Shown: positions 13,070 to 17,872 of the stretch, piece by piece
Numbering within the stretch: position 1 is the first letter of the stretch
How the letters are laid out: each line of letters opens with the position of its first letter
Assembly (NCBI GenBank): GCA_036501535.1
Contig: DASYAE010000212.1
Span: forward strand, 1-17,872
From: DASYAE01 sp036501535
Lineage (GTDB): Bacteria > Actinomycetota > Actinomycetes > Streptomycetales > Catenulisporaceae
Length of the DNA stretch: 17,872 nucleotides
Direction: 5' to 3'
Made by a program: the position numbers and the translations under genes
The notes under the pieces: generated by a model
The model's input: only the letters and a program-made list of their open reading frames with translations
Databases searched by the model: none
What the model was told of the DNA's origin: nothing

Positions 13070-14254
13070 TCAGCGCGCCGGCACGACCGCGTTCGCCCAG
13101 GCTTCGACGGTCTCGGCGAACTGTGCGTAGCCCGACGGCCCGTCGCCGGCGGTGACCATGCCGACCCAGCTGTTCGCGCCGGTCTCGGGACGCAGCACCC
13201 AGGCGCCGGAGTCGCCGCTCTTCGTCGGATGCTCGATCGTGCCCTTCTGCGCCCAATGCACGCCGGGGTGGCGCAGTTCCATCAGGTCCTGGAAGCAGTA
13301 GGCCGCATCCCGGATCTGAATGCTGCGACGCAGCGCGAGCGCCCCGATCTCGAGCGAGCGCGTGCCGGACCGCGCGGATACGCGCACGATCTCGCCTTCG
13401 GCGACATCCCTGAATGGAACTGTCGCGACTACCGGCCCGACGTTCCGTACGGATGTGGAGGCCGTCACGTCGATCTCCACAAGCGCCGCATCGACGGTAT
13501 TCGCTGCGCCTATCGCGCAAGACTGCGTACCGGAATCAGTAAGGCTGCCGTCGGTGGAGCGCACACAAGTACCGATAACCGTCGAACCGCCATCAGGCAC
13601 ACTCGGCTGAACTGCCTGCGATAGCGCGTCGAGGACGTGCCCACAGGTGATCGCATAGCTTGTGCCGTCGATGACCAGGATCCCGCCGAGCGTGCCGTTG
13701 GCCTCCCGCCCTTGTGCTCCCACGGATATGCCGCCGATCACCGGATTGTGGTGCACGCGGGGCCCTGCGTTCGCGTTGGCTATCGGGCGCGCGGCGAAGC
13801 GCGTGCGCCACGGCACATTGCTCGCCTCGGCCGCCAGCGCATTGAACGCGGCTACAGGTATCGAGGGCTCGTAAAGCACTGTGAAGACGACGCCGGGGCC
13901 GGATTGGCCTTGCGTGCGCCCGCGATCGTGCCGACGGAACTCGTCGAAGGTGCGGCAGGACCAGTCGGGGTCGCAGGGCAGCGTGCGATGACTCGGCATG
14001 ACGTCGGGGAAGTCGCGCAGCGTCTCGTAGCCGAGGCCGAACGGCAGCCCCTGCCGCTCGCGCCAGTAGAGGTCGGCCCGGGCGAGCCAGGCGTCGAAGG
14101 CTTCCCAGTCCGCGCGCGTCATCGTGGTGTGTATCCGCCAGAGCCGCAGCAGCAGCGGCTCGGTCTCGACCAGCAGGCCGGTCACCCCCGGCGCGGACAG
14201 AAGCCGGCTGAAGTCCCCGATCGCCTTCCGGCCGATCGCGCGCAGATGCTCCAT
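13070..14254 (-). CDS. Intracellular trypsin-like serine protease with unknown N-terminal domain
   Basis: A 394-residue protein with no signal peptide or membrane segment, so probably cytoplasmic. The C-terminal half has a chymotrypsin-type fold: NGTLGGILV (187-194) opens the barrel, AITCGHVLDAL (201-211) gives catalytic His206, VDAALVEID (254-262) gives Asp255, and KSGDSGAWVL (345-354) gives Ser349 in a canonical GDSG. All three triad residues are present. Residues 1-140 match nothing I recognise; they are helical and rich in Trp and Arg, with WEAFDAWLARADLYWRERQG-like text near 50-69 and three Cys at 94, 100 and 204. GGTGGGG lies 5 bases before the ATG. Codon third positions include many A and T, notably at 13,340-13,900, unlike the neighbours, which suggests acquisition. 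It stands alone between two conserved genes. Substrate unknown. Confidence 0.8.
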   Translation of the reverse strand: MEHLRAIGRKAIGDFSRLLSAPGVTGLLVETEPLLLRLWRIHTTMTRADWEAFDAWLARADLYWRERQGLPFGLGYETLRDFPDVMPSHRTLPCDPDWSCRTFDEFRRHDRGRTQGQSGPGVVFTVLYEPSIPVAAFNALAAEASNVPWRTRFAARPIANANAGPRVHHNPVIGGISVGAQGREANGTLGGILVIDGTSYAITCGHVLDALSQAVQPSVPDGGSTVIGTCVRSTDGSLTDSGTQSCAIGAANTVDAALVEIDVTASTSVRNVGPVVATVPFRDVAEGEIVRVSARSGTRSLEIGALALRRSIQIRDAAYCFQDLMELRHPGVHWAQKGTIEHPTKSGDSGAWVLRPETGANSWVGMVTAGDGPSGYAQFAETVEAWANAVVPAR

Positions 14255-14288
14255 CGCAGCCCCACCCGCCTTCTCCGTGGTCGCGGGC

Positions 14289-14294
14289 AGCCTA
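14289..14294 (-). promoter_or_regulatory. Possible -10 hexamer for the protease gene
   Basis: TAGGCT on the minus strand fits TANNNT and would leave a leader of about 28 bases containing the GGTGGGG ribosome site. The -35 is unconvincing. Confidence 0.3.
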
Positions 14295-14392
14295 CGCGCG
14301 GTGGATGCCGTGCGTGAGGGGATTTGCCGAATACGTGAGCCGTGTTCCTGATCTGATACGGCGATACCCGACCTCGTACACAGTTACGCAGC

Positions 14393-14423
14393 GCCGCACC
14401 CGCCTGGCCTGCGCGGGTGCGGC
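14393..14423 (-). terminator. Hairpin terminator after the acyl-CoA carboxylase gene
   Basis: Perfect 11-bp stem (14393-14403 with 14413-14423, GCCGCACCCGC) and a 9-base loop, starting 30 bases beyond the carboxylase stop codon on the minus strand. There is no clear T-run. It should stop read-through toward the protease gene. Confidence 0.65.
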
Positions 14424-14452
14424 ATACACGTATCAGGTATCGGGGACTGTCC

Positions 14453-16252
14453 CTACTCCTTGATCTCGCACAGCGCGGTGCCGGCGGTGACGGCGGTGCC
14501 GACCGTCGCGTTCAGGCCGACGATCGTACCGCCCTTGTGCGCGTTGAGCGGCTGCTCCATCTTCATCGCCTCCAGCACCACCACCAGGTCGCCCTGCTCG
14601 ACCCGCTGGCCCTCCTGCACCGCGACCTTCACGATGGTGCCCTGCATCGGGCAGGTCAGCGCGTCGCCGGTGATCGTCGTCGCGGTCCTGCCGCCGGCCC
14701 GCCGCGGAGCCGCCTTCCGGGCCGCGCCCGCCCCGGCGCCGCCGCCCGCGCCGCCCCCGACGCCGAGCCCGGCCGGAAGCACCACCTCGAGGCGCCGGCC
14801 GCCCACCTCGACGGTCACCCGCTCCCGCTGCGGCGCCTCGGTGTCAGTGCCCTGGCCGGCGTAGGCCGAGCCGTCGTAGGCCGGGATGGTGTTGTCGAAC
14901 TCGGTCTCGATCCACCGGGTGTGCACGGTGAACGGCGCCGCCGGGTCCGCGCCCTCCAGCTCGGGGGCGAAGGCCGCCTCGCGCAGCACCGCGCGGTGGA
15001 ACGTCAGCGCGGTGGCCAGCCCCTCGACCTCGAACTCGGCCAGCGCGCGGCGGGCCCGCTCGATGGCCTGCTTCCGGTCCGCGCCGGTCACGATCAGCTT
15101 GGCCAGCAGCGAGTCGAAGTTCTGCCCGACCACGCTGCCCTGCTCGACCCCCGCGTCCAGCCGCACGCCCGGCCCGGACGGGGGCCTCCACACCGCCACC
15201 GGCCCCGGGGCGGGCAGGAAGTTGCGGCCCGGATCCTCGCCGTTGATCCGGAACTCGATGCTGTGCCCGCGGATCTCCGGGTCGTCGTAGCCGAGCGGCT
15301 CGCCGTCCGCGACGCGCAGCTGCTCGCGCACCAGGTCCAGGCCGGTGACCTCCTCGCTGACCGGGTGCTCGACCTGCAGCCGGGTGTTCACCTCGAGGAA
15401 CGAGATGGTGCCGTCCTGGCCGACCAGGAACTCGCAGGTGCCGGCGCCGACGTAGCCGGCCTCGCGCAGGATCGCCTTCGAGGCCGAATACAGCTGCGCC
15501 CGCTGGGCCTGCGTCAGGAACGGCGCCGGGGCCTCCTCGACCAGCTTCTGGTGCCGCCGCTGCAGCGAGCAGTCCCGGGTCGAGACCACGACCACGTTGC
15601 CGTGGGTGTCCGCAAGGCACTGCGTCTCCACGTGCCGCGGCCGGTCCAGGTACCGCTCGACGAAGCACTCGCCCCGGCCGAACGCGGCCACCGCCTCGCG
15701 CACCGCCGAGTCGAACAGCTCGGGGATCTCCTCCAGCGTCCTGGCCACCTTCAGGCCGCGTCCCCCGCCGCCGAACGCCGCCTTGATCGCGACCGGCAGG
15801 CCGTGCTCGCGCGCGAACGCCACCACCTCGTCCGAGCCGGACACCGGATCCGGGGTGCCGGCCACGAGCGGTGCCCCGGCGCGCTGCGCGATGTGGCGTG
15901 CGGCCACCTTGTCGCCGAGCGAGCGGATCGCGGCCGGGGGCGGGCCCACCCATACCAGGCCCGCGTCGAGCACCGCCTGCGCGAAATCGGCGTTCTCCGA
16001 CAGGAATCCGTACCCCGGGTGCACCGCGTCGGCCCCCGAGGCCGCGGCCGCACCGATGATCTTGTCGAACACCAGGTACGACTCCGCCGCCGTCTCGCCG
16101 CCGAGCGCGAACGCTTCATCGGCGGCGCGCACGTGTACCGCGTCCCGGTCGGGGTCCGCATAGACCGCGACCGAGCCGACCCCCGCGTCCAGGCAGGCCC
16201 TCGCGACGCGCACAGCGATCTCGCCCCGATTCGCGATCAATACCTTTCGCAC
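14453..16252 (-). CDS. Acyl-CoA carboxylase alpha chain (biotin carboxylase plus biotin carrier)
   Basis: 599 residues from the GTG at 16252, which has GGGAG six bases upstream and begins VRKVLIANRGEIAVR, the normal biotin carboxylase N-terminus; the open frame to 16387 lacks support. It carboxylates its own biotin with ATP and bicarbonate; a separate beta subunit then passes the carboxyl group to acetyl- or propionyl-CoA. Visible: HPGYGFLSENADFA, the ATP-grasp glycine loop AFGGGGRGLKVA, EVNTRLQVEHPVSEE, biotin carboxylase C-terminal domain to about residue 445, a Gly/Ala linker (about 505-530) and the biotinyl domain with Lys564 in EAMKME. Length fits Streptomyces AccA-type proteins. No beta subunit gene lies in the window. 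AccA1, AccA2 and AccA3-type roles cannot be separated by reading. Confidence 0.93.
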   Translation of the reverse strand: MRKVLIANRGEIAVRVARACLDAGVGSVAVYADPDRDAVHVRAADEAFALGGETAAESYLVFDKIIGAAAASGADAVHPGYGFLSENADFAQAVLDAGLVWVGPPPAAIRSLGDKVAARHIAQRAGAPLVAGTPDPVSGSDEVVAFAREHGLPVAIKAAFGGGGRGLKVARTLEEIPELFDSAVREAVAAFGRGECFVERYLDRPRHVETQCLADTHGNVVVVSTRDCSLQRRHQKLVEEAPAPFLTQAQRAQLYSASKAILREAGYVGAGTCEFLVGQDGTISFLEVNTRLQVEHPVSEEVTGLDLVREQLRVADGEPLGYDDPEIRGHSIEFRINGEDPGRNFLPAPGPVAVWRPPSGPGVRLDAGVEQGSVVGQNFDSLLAKLIVTGADRKQAIERARRALAEFEVEGLATALTFHRAVLREAAFAPELEGADPAAPFTVHTRWIETEFDNTIPAYDGSAYAGQGTDTEAPQRERVTVEVGGRRLEVVLPAGLGVGGGAGGGAGAGAARKAAPRRAGGRTATTITGDALTCPMQGTIVKVAVQEGQRVEQGDLVVVLEAMKMEQPLNAHKGGTIVGLNATVGTAVTAGTALCEIKE

Positions 16253-16305
16253 GCCAGGCTCCCTGCTTCCTGAGTATGGGTGACACGCTTTAGGAGGACC
16301 CCTCG

Positions 16306-16311
16306 AGTCTA
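16306..16311 (-). promoter_or_regulatory. Possible -10 hexamer for the acyl-CoA carboxylase gene
   Basis: TAGACT on the minus strand matches TANNNT and is identical to the hexamer before the LpdA-like gene. It would give a leader of about 47 bases. The -35 is poor. Confidence 0.35.
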
Positions 16312-16426
16312 GGCAGTCGACCATGAGACCCGCTTGTGAGGCCCAAGAAGTTAGTGGCCCCAGAAACTGTGACAGAACGACAACCATACGATGCAGTAGC
16401 GCGTCCCTTTGTTTGGAAGCTGGCGC

Positions 16427-16432
16427 TATGGT
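16427..16432 (+). promoter_or_regulatory. Possible -10 hexamer for the rhomboid gene
   Basis: TATGGT fits TANNNT, with a leader of about 60 bases to the GTG at 16498. No clear -35. Confidence 0.25.
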
Positions 16433-16454
16433 TCACATCATCACATGCGCCACA

Positions 16455-16470
16455 CTGCCGGGCCCGGCAG
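16455..16470. promoter_or_regulatory. 16-bp perfect palindrome in the rhomboid leader
   Basis: CTGCCGGGCCCGGCAG is fully self-complementary. It lies in the predicted 5' leader, just upstream of the ribosome site at 16482-16490, so it could be an operator for a dimeric regulator. Confidence 0.4.
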
Positions 16471-16497
16471 GACCTGCGCTTGGGAGGGAGCACCAGG

Positions 16498-17196
16498 GTG
16501 TCCATGACCGACCAGCCGCCCGGCATGAGCGGCGTGGTGAAGGAGCGCGGGATCGCTGTGCTCGGCGAGCTCAAGGTCGCCGCCGAGGCCACGGCCGTGC
16601 TGATCGGCGTGATCTGGATCGTGCAGGCGGTCAACGTCCTCGACGGTTACCGGCTCGACCCGGAACTCGGTCTCAAGGCGCGCACCCTCTCCTCGCTGCC
16701 GTACATCCTGACCAGCCCGTTCCTGCACGTGAGCCTGCAGCACATCGAGAGCAACACGCCGCCGCTGGCCATCCTGACCTTCCTGGCCGCGCTCGGCGGG
16801 TTCAGGCGCTTCCTGTACGCCGGCGCGCTGATCATCGTGCTCGGCGGGCTGGGCACCTGGCTCATCTCGCCGTCCGACGTGTACACGGTCGGTGCCAGTG
16901 GCCTGATCTTCGGGCTGCTCGGCTACGTGGCGGTGCGCGGCGTGTTCGCCCGCTCGGCCTGGTCGGCGGTCTGGCAGCTCGCGGTGGGCGTCGGCGTGTT
17001 CGTGTACTACCAGTGGACGCTGGTCCTGCTCTACCCGAGCGCCGAGGTGAAGGCCTACAACATCTCCTGGCAGGCCCACCTGTGCGGCCTGATCGCGGGC
17101 ATCCTCGCCGCGGTCCTCGTCTACCGGCGCGGACACCGGCTCGACGACCACCCGGCACCGCACGACCCGGTGACCGGCCAGCCGGTCGTCGTCTGA
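16498..17196 (+). CDS. Rhomboid-family intramembrane serine protease
   Basis: 232 residues from the GTG at 16498, seven bases after GGGAGGGAG; an ATG at 16504 is an alternative but sits farther than usual from that site. Rhomboids cleave membrane helices of other proteins inside the bilayer. About six membrane segments are visible. The family signature is complete: FLHVSLQHIESN (75-86; His77, His82, Asn86), GASGLIFGLLGY (132-143) with the nucleophile Ser134, and WQAHLCGLIAG (191-201) with the partner His194. Ser134 and His194 make the catalytic dyad, so it should be active. It is divergent from the carboxylase gene. After the TGA at 17196 a third-position G/C signal continues in a different frame to a TAA at 17366, so the tail may be shortened by a frameshift or sequence error. 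Confidence 0.9.
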   Translation: MSMTDQPPGMSGVVKERGIAVLGELKVAAEATAVLIGVIWIVQAVNVLDGYRLDPELGLKARTLSSLPYILTSPFLHVSLQHIESNTPPLAILTFLAALGGFRRFLYAGALIIVLGGLGTWLISPSDVYTVGASGLIFGLLGYVAVRGVFARSAWSAVWQLAVGVGVFVYYQWTLVLLYPSAEVKAYNISWQAHLCGLIAGILAAVLVYRRGHRLDDHPAPHDPVTGQPVVV

Positions 17197-17374
17197 GCGG
17201 CGATCGCGGCCGGGACGAGGAAGCCACCGCATGCGACGCGGAGCACCGCGACGACCGGGACTCGATACCGGCGACAGCCGGCGCAGCGCGGAAAGCCCCC
17301 GCGGACCGCGCGATCCGCACCGGGCGCATCGCGTCGACGCAGTACGACAAGGACAAGACGGAGTAACTCAGGCC

Positions 17375-17872
17375 GTGCCGATTCCCAGCCTTCCGCCGGA
17401 CGCCAGCACGTCCGGACCGCAGCCTTCCCCCCGGTCCGCCCGGCGCGCACGGCGGCGCGTCGTCGCCCTGAGCGGGTTGATCAGCGCGGTGATCGCCGCG
17501 GTGGTCCTGGTCGCGATCGCGGTCCTCACCCCGATGCCCGTGATGGCGGCGACCAGCCCGCCGGTAGGCCGGTCCGGGCCGGGGGCGTCGACCGGGCCGA
17601 TCACCGACCCGACCCAGCCGGCCAACCAGACCACCGCGCCGAACAACGGCGGGGGCGGCGGAGGCGGAGGCGGTGGCGGCGGGCACGGAGGCGCGACCGG
17701 GGACGGGAGCAGCGAGGACTCCGGCGCGTTCGAGTTCGACCACTCGGTCGAGGCGTTCACCCCGCAGGCGCAGCCGCCGGCCGCCGCGGTGCCGACCGCG
17801 TCCGGGGCGTGCACGGTGAACACGCAGCCGTTCGACAACAAGGGTGGCGTCCTGCTGCTGCCCGGCTACACG
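17375..17872 (+). CDS. Signal-anchored glycine-rich secreted or surface protein (partial, 3' end outside window)
   Basis: 166 codons to the right edge. An Arg-rich segment (residues 20-29) precedes one strong hydrophobic helix (about 30-53), so the rest is exported or anchored outside. Then comes a Pro/Thr/Gly/Asn-rich stretch, a run of 11 Gly (about 92-102), and a more ordered part with SGAFEFDHSVEAF, one Cys and GGVLLLPGYT at the edge. GGAG lies 12 bases before the GTG at 17375. An ATG at 17231 is in frame and has a better placed GAGGA, but about 20 of the 48 codons between the two end in A or T, so I take the later start. The function of the mature domain cannot be judged from this fragment. 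Confidence 0.6.
   Translation, partial: MPIPSLPPDASTSGPQPSPRSARRARRRVVALSGLISAVIAAVVLVAIAVLTPMPVMAATSPPVGRSGPGASTGPITDPTQPANQTTAPNNGGGGGGGGGGGGHGGATGDGSSEDSGAFEFDHSVEAFTPQAQPPAAAVPTASGACTVNTQPFDNKGGVLLLPGYT

Noticed and set aside
14417..16273. Plus-strand ORF of 618 codons across the carboxylase gene
   Set aside because: It is the antisense of a fully conserved acyl-CoA carboxylase, and its product has only His/Arg-rich low-complexity text.
17231..17374. ATG at 17231 as the start of the right-edge gene
   Set aside because: It has a good ribosome site, but the codons up to 17374 lose the third-position G/C bias and another frame carries it, so the GTG at 17375 is preferred; not excluded.

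Overview
The window is very GC-rich, with strong G/C bias at third codon positions, many GTG starts, and probably leaderless genes. It looks like chromosomal DNA of a filamentous actinomycete, in or near Streptomycetales or Catenulisporales. That placement rests on style and on the remembered Streptomyces gene neighbourhood (deoC, phosphosugar mutase, purine nucleoside phosphorylase, LpdA-like reductase, acyl-CoA carboxylase alpha chain, rhomboid). No search was run.

Layout. Left edge (1-842, minus strand): a partial membrane-anchored phosphoribosyltransferase-like gene, then a small VOC/glyoxalase-like gene with a large inverted repeat in its promoter region. 1118-2601 (plus): a four-helix membrane protein with a Gln/Gly/Pro-rich tail, a strong terminator preceded by a 13-bp tandem repeat, and a small secreted hydrophobic protein. 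2816-6574 (minus): deoC, a full aldehyde dehydrogenase (ALDH) and a shortened ALDH-like protein, in transcription order. 6681-7484 (plus): a membrane PH-domain protein, divergent from deoC. 7527-11462 (minus): an MFS transporter, a purine nucleoside phosphorylase and a PGM2-type phosphosugar mutase. 11653-13038 (plus): an LpdA-type flavoprotein reductase. 13070-14254 (minus): a cytoplasmic trypsin-fold protease of unknown role. 14453-16252 (minus): an acyl-CoA carboxylase alpha chain. 16498-17196 (plus): a rhomboid protease. 17375 to the right edge (plus): a partial secreted or membrane-anchored glycine-rich protein.

How they fit together. The centre reads as a (deoxy)nucleoside catabolic route: MFS uptake or efflux, phosphorolysis by PNP to (deoxy)ribose 1-phosphate, isomerisation to the 5-phosphate by the mutase, cleavage by DeoC to glyceraldehyde 3-phosphate and acetaldehyde, and oxidation of acetaldehyde by the ALDH. 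The reductase and carboxylase are housekeeping neighbours. The phosphoribosyltransferase-like gene and the intracellular protease look like accessory genes with less extreme codon bias.

Most unusual points: (1) DeoC and the ALDH, adjacent cistrons, each carry an N-terminal extension built from about six copies of an unrelated 15-bp (pentapeptide) repeat; (2) the ALDH-like partner has no catalytic cysteine and is translationally coupled to the real ALDH; (3) an intracellular chymotrypsin-fold protease has an unrecognised N-terminal domain; (4) a membrane-anchored PRTase-like protein has an altered acidic pair; (5) a 17-bp-arm inverted repeat surrounds a promoter-like hexamer. I see no CRISPR array, rRNA, tRNA, transposase or phage gene. 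No gene-free stretch exceeds 300 bases.
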